Below, one piece after another: positions 20,150-29,258 of a DNA stretch of 64,000 nucleotides. A model generated the notes under the pieces. That model was not told where the DNA came from, made no database searches, and saw only the letters and a list, made by a program, of their open reading frames with translations. The first letter of the stretch is position 1. Each line of letters starts with the position of its first letter. Location: assembly GCF_900457465.1 (NCBI RefSeq), contig NZ_UAUU01000009.1, forward strand, positions 496,001 to 560,000, read 5' to 3'. The position numbers were made by a program, and so were the translations under genes. Origin of the DNA: Sphingobacterium multivorum. GTDB lineage: Bacteria; Bacteroidota; Bacteroidia; Sphingobacteriales; Sphingobacteriaceae.

Positions 20150-21179
20150 TTATTTTTCAACTGTCTTGATCTCAAATAATGTATTCCATAACTTCCCTGT
20201 GGTAAAAAGACGTTTTCCAGCTTGATCGTAAGCAATTCCATTCAATTCATTGTCATAAGCGGAAGTATGCTCATAGATACCAACAAGATTAATCCGTCCT
20301 TCTACCGCTCCTGTTTGAGGATTTATAATAACAATAACATCCTTTTGATAGACATTTGCGTAGACTTTGTCGTCTATATATTCCAGTTCATTAAGTTCAT
20401 CCACGGGTCCAGCTTCATCGTAAACTCCGATAGCATTTAGCTCTTTACCGGTCGTTGCATCTAAAAAGAACAATTTATTGGATCCATCAGACTTTATCAA
20501 ATGCTGGCCATCGTAGGTCAAGCCCCAACCTTCTTTGCTATTTTCATATTTAAAGGAACTTTCCTTGACAAAAGAATTTTTATCAAAGACATATCCTTCT
20601 CCCTGTTGCCAAGTCAACATAAATAACTTATTACCAACCAATGTCATTCCTTCGGCAAAAGTCTTTTCATCAAATTTGATCTCCTGTAGTACTTTGCCTG
20701 TTTTTAGATCGACCTTTCTCAAGTTGGACTCTCCATAACGGCCATTGGATTCGTAGAGAATACCATCCGCAAACTGTAGCCCTTGTGTAAAAGCTGTGGT
20801 ATCGTGCGGGTATTTGTTGACAACCTCAAAACCATAGTTCTTCGCATTTTCAGGTACAACATAAAATGTACTTGAAACAGAATCGGGTTTTCCAGCATTG
20901 TATACCAGGGCGGAAATATTACGTGTACCATAGGCCATGTCTTTGGTATCAACCGTAATTGCCGTTGTATCTGTTGATGACCCTACATGTTTATCATCTA
21001 CAAAATAAGCCACAGAGTCCATTGATACAGATTCAAATTTCAATTTCAATTGGACCTGAGCACCTTTTAAAACAGCTTGATTTGCTCCAGGAGAGGCAAA
21101 TTCCAAACTTGATTTTTTTTGACTTACAAGAAGCAAAAGCTAGTGCTGCAATTGCCATAAAATAAGTTTTTTTTCTCAT
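20150..21179 (-). CDS. Glutaminyl-peptide cyclotransferase lipoprotein, frameshifted near N-terminus
   Basis: A glutamine cyclotransferase-type beta-propeller, predicted to convert N-terminal Gln to pyroglutamate on exported proteins. Family strands are plain: YPHDTTAFTQGLQF, LYESNGRYGESNLRKVDLKTG, EGWGLTYDGQHLIKSDGS, ELNELEYIDDKVYANVYQ and ELNGIAYD. An Ig-like stretch precedes the propeller. The lipoprotein start MRKKTYFMAIAALAFASCKS (ATG 21179) is in another frame. An A run of eight (T run at 21113-21120 on the plus strand) is one base too long, and removing it joins SCKSKK to SSLEFASPG, giving 342 residues. Without the correction the protein would lack its export signal. Confidence 0.88.
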
Positions 21180-21209
21180 CTATGTATAGTTATTTATAAG
21201 TACGTATCC

Positions 21210-21566
21210 TCAACTATCCCAAAACGCATCTTTGATATGATTGAGTGCTGTTTTGGGAGATTTTGTTATTGCGACAACATCAAATCTGACTTCACCGACA
21301 TAACCTGTTTTAAGAATATAAGCCTGAGCTGCACGAATCAGTAGACGCTGTTTTTTGCGATCCACAAATTCGTAAGGTTCGCCGAAATCCGTTCCCGACC
21401 GCGTTTTTACTTCAACAAATACCAAGGTATCCTTGTCCACGACAATCAAATCTACTTCTAAATTCTTAAATCGCCAATTTCTTAACACTATTTTATAGCC
21501 TATCTTGACGAGGTATTCCATGGCCATTTGCTCGCCCCATTCGCCCGTTTCAAGATGCTTTGCCAT
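21210..21566 (-). CDS. YraN/UPF0102 family nuclease-like protein (118 aa)
   Basis: Matches the YraN family over its full length: GEWGEQMAMEYLVKIGYKIV, then LRNWRFKNLEVDLIVVDKDTLVFVEVKTRS, which carries the E-x-D...E-V-K restriction-endonuclease-like triad. The family is nuclease-fold and of uncertain cellular role, often linked with DNA uptake or repair. It lies 8 bases downstream of dnaG and is presumably co-transcribed. Confidence 0.9.
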   Translation of the reverse strand: MAKHLETGEWGEQMAMEYLVKIGYKIVLRNWRFKNLEVDLIVVDKDTLVFVEVKTRSGTDFGEPYEFVDRKKQRLLIRAAQAYILKTGYVGEVRFDVVAITKSPKTALNHIKDAFWDS

Positions 21567-21574
21567 ATCAAAGA

Positions 21575-23578
21575 TTACTTTACAATAGTGTTGCCCAGAA
21601 AGCCGCCCAATAGGCGTTCGGCTTCTTTTAATTTCTGATATTTAAAAATAAGGACTTCCAGGTTGGCCACATCTTGTTCATGTTTCATTTCTTCACGAAT
21701 ATGATGCATTTCAGCTTCAATCTTACGTTTCTTGATCCGATAGATCGCTGTAACGACAAGTTGTTTTAGATGTTCGTATTCTTGCGTTACATAAATTTTA
21801 CGCTTATCGTCATTCCAATTTTCGCTGAGCGAATATTTACTGGCAACGCAATTGATCGCCAAATCTGCTATAGCAGGGTCAGAGTTTGAATAGAATTGTT
21901 TCGTATCTGGAATTTCGTATTTTTCCGCAGCTTCTCTATAGACGTTTAAAATATAAGCCGCAGCTTTATCCTTAAATTCAATGTCGCTGATATTTCCCAA
22001 TAGCAATCCTGCAACTGGAATATCACCGTCACCTTCCCAGGTTGCCAGATAATCACCATAGTTGATTAAAATTCGGACGATCTCACGTTCCTGGAGAATT
22101 TCCGAAGTCAGCTGTGCAGGCTGTTCTACAGACTCTATGGGAGGTAATCCCGCCCTTTCATCATCTGTCATAAAGAAATCCGGCGGTGGCCCGTCCATTC
22201 CGAAAGGGGGCATCCCTGTATTTGGCGGCGGACTCTGAGTTTTACGAGCAGCATCCTTATCCGCCTTCTTTGCTCTATTGAGCCTAATCTTGTTGAGTTC
22301 AGCCAACAAAATACGCTCTTCGATATCCAAAAGGCTGCTACATTCGCGGATAAAAACAGAAACCTTAATTTCATCGGGAATCAATGCAATACTTTCGACC
22401 ACATCGCGAATAACCTCGGCCCTTTTTATGGGATCGTTATTGGCATCGCGAAGCAGAATATTCGTTTTGTAGAAAATGAAGTCCTGCTGATTGGATTTGA
22501 CATAATCTTTAAAAGCCGTGGCACCAAACTTTTGCACATAAGAGTCGGGATCATTACCGTCGGGAAAAAGCAGCACCTTCACGTTTAAGCCTTCTTCGAG
22601 CAGCATATCTGTACCGCGTAGGGAGGCTTTGATCCCCGCTTCATCCCCATCATACAGTATGGTCACATTTTTGGTGAATCTGGAAATAAGCTTGATCTGA
22701 CCTGTTGTCAACGAAGTTCCCGAGGAGGAAACAACATTTTCGACTCCAGCTTGATGTACCGAAAGAACATCTGCATACCCCTCTACCAAGTAGCAATTAT
22801 CCTCTTCCATAATTGCTTTTTTGGCAAAATTCAATCCATACAGTACATCGGATTTATGGTAGATTTCGCTTTCAGGAGAGTTTACATATTTGGCGACTTT
22901 TTTATCGGTCTTTAGTGTCCGGCCACCAAAGCCAATGACACGGCCTGTAAGGTTATGAATCGGAAACATGACCCGGCCACGGAAACGATCATATAAAGAT
23001 TTATCATCGCGTTCAATAGCCAAACCACTCGCGGCCAAATAATCTGGGTGAAAACCCGCTACCTGTGCTTTATCGACCAATGCCGTCCATTCCTCAGGCG
23101 AATAACCCAATTCAAATTTTTTGATGATATCCTCACGGTAGCCGCGCTCCTTGAAATAGTTGAGTCCGATCACCTGCCCCATTTCAGTTTTCCAGAGTTG
23201 CTCGGCGAAGAATTTACTGGCCCAAGCGCTTAGCACATATAGATTTTCCCGTTTATCCTGCGCGGCAAGCTGGGCTGGAGAACGCTCGACTTCTTCAATT
23301 TGAATGGAATATTTATCGGCTAAATAACGAATGGCTTCGGGGTATGAGAACTTTTCCAGTTCCATGACGAATTTGAGGGAATCCCCACCGACACCACAAC
23401 CAAAACACTTATAGATACCCTTCGAAACAGAAACGTGGAAGGAAGGTGTCTTTTCATGGTGAAAAGGACAATTTCCGATCAAAGAAGTTCCCCGTTTCTT
23501 TAAATCAACGAAGTCTCCCACCACCTCTTCTATCCGTGCTGTTTCCAGTACCTTATCAATAACTTCCTGCTTTATCAA
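21575..23578 (-). CDS. dnaG: DNA primase
   Basis: Synthesises RNA primers at the replication fork. The N-terminal zinc finger (CPFHHEKTPSF and CFGCGVGGD) spans residues 38-66. The catalytic TOPRIM core has YLVEGYADVLS near 265 and ILYDGDEAGIKA near 310, and the C-terminal helical region should bind DnaB helicase. Length 667 is normal. The alignable N-terminus (MIKQEVIDKVLETARIEEVVGDFV) begins at a TTG codon, preceded by AAAAAGAAACG. No ATG or GTG is placed to give this N-terminus, so a TTG start is likely. Confidence 0.95.
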   Translation of the reverse strand: MIKQEVIDKVLETARIEEVVGDFVDLKKRGTSLIGNCPFHHEKTPSFHVSVSKGIYKCFGCGVGGDSLKFVMELEKFSYPEAIRYLADKYSIQIEEVERSPAQLAAQDKRENLYVLSAWASKFFAEQLWKTEMGQVIGLNYFKERGYREDIIKKFELGYSPEEWTALVDKAQVAGFHPDYLAASGLAIERDDKSLYDRFRGRVMFPIHNLTGRVIGFGGRTLKTDKKVAKYVNSPESEIYHKSDVLYGLNFAKKAIMEEDNCYLVEGYADVLSVHQAGVENVVSSSGTSLTTGQIKLISRFTKNVTILYDGDEAGIKASLRGTDMLLEEGLNVKVLLFPDGNDPDSYVQKFGATAFKDYVKSNQQDFIFYKTNILLRDANNDPIKRAEVIRDVVESIALIPDEIKVSVFIRECSSLLDIEERILLAELNKIRLNRAKKADKDAARKTQSPPPNTGMPPFGMDGPPPDFFMTDDERAGLPPIESVEQPAQLTSEILQEREIVRILINYGDYLATWEGDGDIPVAGLLLGNISDIEFKDKAAAYILNVYREAAEKYEIPDTKQFYSNSDPAIADLAINCVASKYSLSENWNDDKRKIYVTQEYEHLKQLVVTAIYRIKKRKIEAEMHHIREEMKHEQDVANLEVLIFKYQKLKEAERLLGGFLGNTIVK

Positions 23579-23718
23579 AACGTTTCTTTTTTAATGTAAA
23601 ATTAGAATAAATCTTTTGCATCTCCACTACGAAATGGCTTCTTTAATAGCATTGCATAAGGGCAATTATGCAAATAGAAAGCAGAACAAGTGATGAGCCA
23701 GCTCCTATAAATAAATTG

Positions 23719-23771
23719 TTTTGATATGCTGTGCTTTGTATTGCATATCAAAAGCAATTTATCTAAGTTTG
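23719..23771 (+). promoter_or_regulatory. Promoter with overlapping inverted repeat before the UDP-glucose dehydrogenase gene
   Basis: TTG at 23741-23743, a 20-base spacer and TAAGTTTG at 23764-23771 fit the Bacteroidota promoter. A perfect 11-bp inverted repeat, TTTTGATATGC (23719-23729) and GCATATCAAAA (23743-23753), overlaps the -33 box. It extends to 16 bp per arm with one bulged base, which looks like an operator. The right half recurs almost unchanged before ndk at 46149. Confidence 0.7.
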
Positions 23772-23804
23772 TTCTTCAATTTATAGCTGATTAAGATAAT
23801 CAAA

Positions 23805-25190
23805 ATGAGCAAAACAATCAAGAAAATATGCTGTATCGGTGCTGGTTATGTTGGTGGACCTACCATGTCAGTTGTTGCAAAGCAATGTCCACATATTGAG
23901 ATTACGATCGTCGACGTCAATGCAGCCCGTATCGCGGCTTGGAATGATGAAAATCTCGATAATCTTCCTGTATACGAGCCCGGTTTACAAGAGATTGTTG
24001 CGGAAGCGCGTCATCGCAATTTGTTTTTCTCAACCGATATCGAAAAAGCTATCGACGAGGCCGACATGATTTTTATTTCGGTCAATACACCGACTAAGAA
24101 TTACGGAAAAGGCAAGGGGATGGCTGCGGACTTAAAGTATATTGAACTTTGTGCACGGCAGATCGCAGCGGTTGCCAAAAACGACAAAATTGTCGTTGAA
24201 AAATCGACTTTACCCGTTCGCACAGCGGCAGCTTTAAAAAGTATCCTGGATAACACGGGTAATGGTGTTAATTTCCATATTCTTTCCAACCCTGAATTTT
24301 TGGCTGAAGGAACAGCGATACAGGATTTAATCAATCCGGACCGCGTGCTTATAGGTGGAGAGAATGATGAAGCTATTGCTGCATTGGTCGATATCTATGC
24401 ACATTGGGTAAGTCGCGACAAGATTCTCACAACAAACCTTTGGTCGTCTGAACTGTCAAAACTAACCGCAAATGCCTTTTTAGCACAACGCGTCTCCTCC
24501 ATTAATTCCATCTCGGCACTATGCGAGAAAACAGGCGCGAACGTCGATGAAGTCTCCAAGGCAATCGGTATGGATTCCAGAATTGGATCCAAATTTCTGA
24601 AAGCTTCTGTAGGTTTTGGAGGCTCTTGTTTTCAAAAAGATATCCTCAATTTAGTTTATATCGCACGGAGTTACGGTCTCACAGAGGTTGCCGAGTATTG
24701 GGATCAGGTGATTTTGATGAATGATTATCAAAAACAGCGATTTGCGGACAACATTAACCAAACATTGTATAATACTGTATCGGGCAAAAAGATTGCTTTC
24801 TTAGGCTGGGCATTCAAAAAAGACACGAATGATACGCGTGAATCTGCGGCGATCTATGTGGCTGATTATCTATTGAGTGAACAAGCTGAAATCACGGTCT
24901 ATGACCCCAAAGTTTCTGCTGAACGCATCTATGCCGACCTCGATTATCTGAACACCAGATCTTCGGAAGAAAACAGGGCCTTGGTAAAGGTGGTCAATAC
25001 CGCCTATGAGGCTTGCAATGATGCACATGCAATTGCAGTATTGACTGAATGGGATGAATTTAAGAACTATGACTGGGCCAAAATCAAGGAGCACATGAAA
25101 AAGCCTGCATTTGTGTTCGATGGCCGTAAACTATTGAACCGTAAGGAACTTGAAGACCTTGATTTTAAATATTACGCGATAGGCGAGTAA
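23805..25190 (+). CDS. ugd: UDP-glucose 6-dehydrogenase, eukaryote-like type
   Basis: Oxidises UDP-glucose to UDP-glucuronate with two NAD+, supplying precursors for surface polysaccharide. The Rossmann motif [12 protein letters not shown] is at residues 9-20, NTPTK near 93, EKSTLPVR near 130 and [11 protein letters not shown] near 165. The catalytic Cys is C275 in [10 protein letters not shown], and the C-terminal domain contains [16 protein letters not shown]. The segments [27 protein letters not shown] and [11 protein letters not shown] read like animal and plant UGDH rather than the shorter proteobacterial Ugd. A strong promoter with inverted repeat precedes it and a terminator follows. 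Confidence 0.94.
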   Translation: MSKTIKKICCIGAGYVGGPTMSVVAKQCPHIEITIVDVNAARIAAWNDENLDNLPVYEPGLQEIVAEARHRNLFFSTDIEKAIDEADMIFISVNTPTKNYGKGKGMAADLKYIELCARQIAAVAKNDKIVVEKSTLPVRTAAALKSILDNTGNGVNFHILSNPEFLAEGTAIQDLINPDRVLIGGENDEAIAALVDIYAHWVSRDKILTTNLWSSELSKLTANAFLAQRVSSINSISALCEKTGANVDEVSKAIGMDSRIGSKFLKASVGFGGSCFQKDILNLVYIARSYGLTEVAEYWDQVILMNDYQKQRFADNINQTLYNTVSGKKIAFLGWAFKKDTNDTRESAAIYVADYLLSEQAEITVYDPKVSAERIYADLDYLNTRSSEENRALVKVVNTAYEACNDAHAIAVLTEWDEFKNYDWAKIKEHMKKPAFVFDGRKLLNRKELEDLDFKYYAIGE

Positions 25191-25210
25191 TCAATATATA
25201 GGTAAAAAAG

Positions 25211-25260
25211 AACCCTCAGGATACAGTTGCGTACACTTATGCAGCTATAACTGAGGGTTT
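25211..25260 (+). terminator. Terminator after the UDP-glucose dehydrogenase gene
   Basis: AACCCTCAG (25211-25219) pairs with CTGAGGGTT (25251-25259), with an inner, partly paired arm, and is followed by TTGTTTG. It starts 21 bases after the stop codon. Confidence 0.7.
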
Positions 25261-25330
25261 TGTTTGTGCCTGTTGTCAACGCATAAGGAAAGAGAGATGA
25301 AACACAAGCGATGCAACAGGACTTTTTATC

Positions 25331-25651
25331 TTAATTATTCAGCATTCCATAAAACTCATTCATGTAATAAGATTCTTGGAGCGCATCTCTGAAATTCTGC
25401 CATTGTTCTTCGTCAAATGAAAATACGATATCTGGATAAGGTGTTTTCATGATCAATCGAAATTCACCATCTGGAAATGTGCTAAAAAAGAGTTCATCAC
25501 CATTACTTTTCGTAATATTCAAGAAGTCGAAGAATTTTTTCTTCGTAAATGTCAGTACAAAACTTTGTTGCCAGATATAATAGGTCTGACACTTATGGCA
25601 AACACTAATATGGGTATCTCCTCTTTGGCTTAGAATTTTTGTGTCACACAT
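25331..25651 (-). CDS. Small cytoplasmic protein with Cys-x-x-Cys (106 aa, unknown function)
   Basis: The 106-residue product has a Cys at position 2 and a CHKC pair near residues 18-21 followed by QTYYIWQQS. Together these could hold a zinc ion. The remainder alternates beta strands (FVLTFTKKKFFDFL, GEFRLIMKTPYPDIVFSF) and a C-terminal amphipathic helix (FRDALQESYYMNEFYGML). It resembles a small uncharacterised Bacteroidota family (possibly DUF6686), but I cannot confirm this. It is a single gene on the minus strand, followed by the M3 peptidase terminator and gene in the same direction. Confidence 0.72.
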   Translation of the reverse strand: MCDTKILSQRGDTHISVCHKCQTYYIWQQSFVLTFTKKKFFDFLNITKSNGDELFFSTFPDGEFRLIMKTPYPDIVFSFDEEQWQNFRDALQESYYMNEFYGMLNN

Positions 25652-25731
25652 AGCATCTTTATTTATTTAGACTCATTATAAATAATATTCAAATGTAAGA
25701 ATAGTTTTTAGAATAACAAGTACCTTAACAA

Positions 25732-25767
25732 AAAAAAGGCGATATATTTCTATATCGCCTTTTTTTG
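25732..25767 (-). terminator. Terminator of the M3 peptidase gene
   Basis: GGCGATATA (25738-25746) pairs with TATATCGCC (25751-25759), with a four-base loop; A and T runs of seven or eight flank it, so it can act on both strands. It lies 11 bases after the stop codon of the minus-strand peptidase gene. Confidence 0.85.
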
Positions 25768-25778
25768 ATTAGTGAGTA

Positions 25779-27890
25779 TTAGTTCAAACCTCTCTTTTTC
25801 AATAGATATTTTGGATCTGGATCCGCACCTCTAAACGTACGGTACATCTTAGCAGGATCATCTGTACCTCCTTTTTCAAGAATATTCTTACGGAAAGAAT
25901 CTGCTGTCACTTGATCGTACAATGATTTTTCCTTGAAAGCTGCAAAAGCATCCGAATCCAATACTTCAGACCAGATATAAGCATAATAACCTGCAGAATA
26001 CCCACCTGCGAAAATATGTTGAAAATATGTACTTCTATAGCGCGGAATAATAGCATCAATAATACCTATTTTTTTCATTGCCGTTTTTTCAAAGCCATTA
26101 ATATCTTTTGAAATTTCTTTTGTGGTAGCATGATAATCCATGTCTAACAACGCAGCAGAAAGGTATTCAACGGTTGCAAATCCTTGATCAAAGGTACCGG
26201 CCTTTTCCATTTTCTGAATCAATGAATCTGGCATCGCTTCTTTCGTCTTATAATGCTTAGCATATGTTTTTAATACCTCTGGATCTGCTGCCCAATTTTC
26301 CATCACCTGTGAAGGTAACTCAACAAAGTCACGTGGTACAGAAGTTCCGGCCATTGAGCGGTATCTTACATTGGAAAGAAGACCATGCAACGCATGTCCA
26401 AACTCATGGAACAAGGTAGTTGCTTCATCAAATGTCAACAAGGCAGGATTTTTTCCCACTGGTTTTGTGAAATTGCATACGATGGAAATTACCGGAGCAA
26501 CACGTTTTCCATCTTTTGTCGACTGATTACGATAAGAAGTCATCCAGGCACCGCCTCTTTTTGATTCGCGCGGGAAAAAATCAGCGTATAAGAGACCTAA
26601 ATGTGAACCGTCTTTGTCTTTAACTTCATACACTTCTACGTCTTTATGGTAGGTTGGGACATTGTTTAAGGCTACGAATGTCAAACCATATAATTTATTG
26701 GCGACACCGAATGCTCCTTCACGAACTGCCGGAAGACTCAAATAAGGTTTAATTTCGTCTTCATTCAATGCAAAACGTTTTTTGCGAATAATCTCTGTAT
26801 AATATCTCCAATCGTAAGGAGCGACAGCAAAATTGCCGCCTTCAGCTTTAATTTCCTGTGCGATATCAGCCTCCTCGCCTTTCGCTTTAACAAGTGCTGG
26901 AGTCCAAAGTTTATTTAACAGTGCATAGACATTGGTCGGATTCTTCGCCATGGATTCCTCGAGTACATAAGCTGCATGTGAAGAATAACCCAATAATTTT
27001 GCTTTTTGAAGACGGAGATTAACAATTTTTTGAATGATTGCCTTGTTATCGTTGGTGTTATCTTGATTGCCACGCAACTGATAGGCTTCCCAAAGCTGTT
27101 TTCTCAACTCACGATTTTTTGCATACTGAAGAAAGGGCATAATGGACGGATTCTGTAAGGTAAAGACCCATTTGTCTTTCTTTCCTTTTGCTAAGGCTTC
27201 TTCAGCCGCTGCCGTTTTCAACGATTCCGGCAAGCCTTCCAATTGGCTCGCGGAATCAACGACCAATGTATAAGCATTGGTTTCAGCAAGCAAATTTTGT
27301 CCGAATTGTGTTGTTAATGTTGAAAGTTCAGCATTAATTTTTTTCATTTTTTCCTTATCCGCATCCTTTAGATTTGCGCCAGAACGAACAAAACTCTTAT
27401 AGGTTTCTTCTAACAGTTTATTATCCTGTTCGTCCAGTCCAAGTGTATTTCGGCTGCTCCAAACTGTTTTGATACGGTCAAATAATTTGGTATTCATCGA
27501 GATTTCATCCGAATGACTCGATAAGATGGGGGCCAGATCTTTCGCTATTGCCTGAATACTGTCATTCGTATTGGCACTATTGAGATTATAAAATACAGTT
27601 GATACATTATTCAGTAATCCACCCGCATTTTCTAAGGCGACTATCGTATTTTGAAATGTTGCTTTATCCGAATTGTTGACTATTGTGTCAATTTCCAAAT
27701 TGTGTATTTTTATTGCTTCATCAAACGCTGGCCTAAAATGCTCTGTTTTGATCTTGTCAAAAGGTGGTACATTAAATGGGGTTTCGTAAGCCAATAAAAG
27801 AGGATTATCTGTCATCACTTTTTTTTCCTCACAACCAACAAATGCAGTTGCCACTATCGCAAAGAATGGCAAAAGTTGTCTTTTCTTCAT
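25779..27890 (-). CDS. M3-family metallopeptidase, dipeptidyl carboxypeptidase-like lipoprotein (703 aa)
   Basis: A zinc oligopeptidase of the Dcp/oligopeptidase A group. The signal carries a lipobox ending FVGC (Cys 20), so the enzyme is a lipoprotein, presumably periplasmic. The long helical N-terminal half (PFDKIKTEHFRPAFDEAIK and onward) is typical. The zinc motif HEFGHALHG is near residue 485, followed by VPRDFVELPSQVMENW containing the third zinc ligand Glu, and AGGYSAGYYAYIWSEVLDSDAF near the C-terminus. Its role is degrading short peptides. Gene symbol withheld because Dcp and PrlC types are hard to separate by eye. Confidence 0.93.
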   Translation of the reverse strand: MKKRQLLPFFAIVATAFVGCEEKKVMTDNPLLLAYETPFNVPPFDKIKTEHFRPAFDEAIKIHNLEIDTIVNNSDKATFQNTIVALENAGGLLNNVSTVFYNLNSANTNDSIQAIAKDLAPILSSHSDEISMNTKLFDRIKTVWSSRNTLGLDEQDNKLLEETYKSFVRSGANLKDADKEKMKKINAELSTLTTQFGQNLLAETNAYTLVVDSASQLEGLPESLKTAAAEEALAKGKKDKWVFTLQNPSIMPFLQYAKNRELRKQLWEAYQLRGNQDNTNDNKAIIQKIVNLRLQKAKLLGYSSHAAYVLEESMAKNPTNVYALLNKLWTPALVKAKGEEADIAQEIKAEGGNFAVAPYDWRYYTEIIRKKRFALNEDEIKPYLSLPAVREGAFGVANKLYGLTFVALNNVPTYHKDVEVYEVKDKDGSHLGLLYADFFPRESKRGGAWMTSYRNQSTKDGKRVAPVISIVCNFTKPVGKNPALLTFDEATTLFHEFGHALHGLLSNVRYRSMAGTSVPRDFVELPSQVMENWAADPEVLKTYAKHYKTKEAMPDSLIQKMEKAGTFDQGFATVEYLSAALLDMDYHATTKEISKDINGFEKTAMKKIGIIDAIIPRYRSTYFQHIFAGGYSAGYYAYIWSEVLDSDAFAAFKEKSLYDQVTADSFRKNILEKGGTDDPAKMYRTFRGADPDPKYLLKKRGLN

Positions 27891-27916
27891 ATTATCTGAT
27901 TATTCCTGATTTTTTT

Positions 27917-27924
27917 CAAAGATA
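27917..27924 (-). promoter_or_regulatory. -7 promoter element of the M3 peptidase gene
   Basis: On the minus strand TATCTTTG matches TAnnTTTG and lies 26 bases upstream of the start codon. A -33 TTG at proper spacing is not seen. Confidence 0.4.
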
Positions 27925-28060
27925 ATAAAATTAGGCAAATGCTGTGTCTTCTGGGGGAGGCGTTACAAAGGAGCATGAAAACAGTCATCCTATTGTAAAA
28001 CAAAAACTTATTCATAAATCTTGTTAAAAATAATCTGTCAATTTGAGTAAAAATATATTA

Positions 28061-29137
28061 ATGAGCGATATTAACCGTTTCTTTTGGAGATGTGCGGGGG
28101 TACATCAAGAAACTCTTGAAAAATATCCGGAAGAACATAGTAAGTACACAGCCATAGGTGCTACTATTTTTTTTACGGGATTGTTTGCCAGCCTTTCGGG
28201 TGGTTATGCCATGTATTTCGTCTTTAGTGGGGGAACATTTGACTGGCTTTTAGCTATTGTATTTGGTATTATTTGGGGTTTAGCGATATTTAACATGGAT
28301 CGCTATATTGTGCTCAGTATTAATAAATCCAAAAGTGGCTTTATGCAGCTTCTGCAGGCCCTGCCGCGAATTTTATTGGCTATTTTGATCGGGTTGGTTA
28401 TCTCTAGGCCATTGGAGTTAAAAATCTTCGATAAAGAGATCCGGGAAAACCTCCGTGTACGGTTTCTTGCCGACCAACGCGCTAAAATTGACACGCTCAA
28501 CAGTACTTTCAATAAGAAATATGCCAATGAAGTTGCACTTTTGAAAGCAACCACGACAGAACGTGACTCATTGGAATCCAGCATTAAAAATGACCGTACA
28601 AAATTGAACTACGAGATATTCGGTAACAAAACAACTGAAACGTCCGGTGTCATGGGGTATGGCCCTTATGCCAAAATGAAAGAAGAAGAGCTGAAGAAAA
28701 AAGAGGGCTATTTGGACACTTTACGGAACAAGATAACGACCCAGCAAAACGCTATACGCCAGAAACAGAAATTTGAAGGGATATTGGACCAAAAAGTTTT
28801 ATCCAACGCTTCTTTGGACAGCGCCGTCAATGTCGCTGGTTTTGCAGACCGCAACTCTGCGCTGGGCAATCTAAGGTACGATGCCAATGGAAAGGTTAAC
28901 GAGTCCAATGCAAATGCTGTATTTTTTATTGCGTTGCTTTTTGTCTTCCTCGAATGTCTTCCGGTAATCGTCAAACTTTTGGCAGGAAAGGATCCTTATG
29001 ATAATGAAATCCAAAATCAAAGGACTATTCATGATTATGAATCAGACACCAATGTCACTGTTCAAAAAGAAGCCGTAGACCGTTTAAAGGATACGTATGT
29101 TGATGTTTCCATCAATAAGCGCATGAAAGAGCTTTAG
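28061..29137 (+). CDS. DUF4407 membrane protein with coiled coil (358 aa)
   Basis: ATG 28061 is preferred over an in-frame TTG six codons earlier. Membrane segments lie near residues 35-58 and 62-84 (FDWLLAIVFGIIWGLAIFNMDRYIV) and 99-117 (ALPRILLAILIGLVIS). A long charged coiled coil (about 125-245) follows, and a last helix lies near 285-305 (AVFFIALLFVFLECLPVIVKLLAG). The NMDRYIV and RPLELKIF motifs are characteristic of DUF4407, a family of unknown function. The coiled coil, between the third and fourth helices, is probably periplasmic. No neighbour suggests a pathway. Confidence 0.88.
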   Translation: MSDINRFFWRCAGVHQETLEKYPEEHSKYTAIGATIFFTGLFASLSGGYAMYFVFSGGTFDWLLAIVFGIIWGLAIFNMDRYIVLSINKSKSGFMQLLQALPRILLAILIGLVISRPLELKIFDKEIRENLRVRFLADQRAKIDTLNSTFNKKYANEVALLKATTTERDSLESSIKNDRTKLNYEIFGNKTTETSGVMGYGPYAKMKEEELKKKEGYLDTLRNKITTQQNAIRQKQKFEGILDQKVLSNASLDSAVNVAGFADRNSALGNLRYDANGKVNESNANAVFFIALLFVFLECLPVIVKLLAGKDPYDNEIQNQRTIHDYESDTNVTVQKEAVDRLKDTYVDVSINKRMKEL

Positions 29138-29194
29138 TAGAACCGCTAGCAGAAGTTAGCAAAGTAGGTTTTGCATTTCGAAGCTAAAAATTAT

Positions 29195-29226
29195 AAACGG
29201 GCTTACCTTTCGGCAAGTCCGTTTTT
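29195..29226. terminator. Bidirectional terminator between DUF4407 and rmuC
   Basis: AAACGGGCTTACC and GGCAAGTCCGTTT form a 13-bp stem with one G-U pair and one mismatch around a loop of about four bases, followed by a T run on the plus strand. It separates two convergent genes. Confidence 0.65.
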
Positions 29227-29258
29227 GTTAATCTTCCTCATCGTTAATCTTCCTCATC
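29227..29258. repeat. 16-bp perfect tandem duplication at the rmuC stop codon
   Basis: The sequence GTTAATCTTCCTCATC occurs twice head to tail. On the minus strand it carries the last codons (DEED) and the TAA stop of rmuC, so the second copy only repeats the end of the gene in the 3' untranslated region. Confidence 0.9.
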
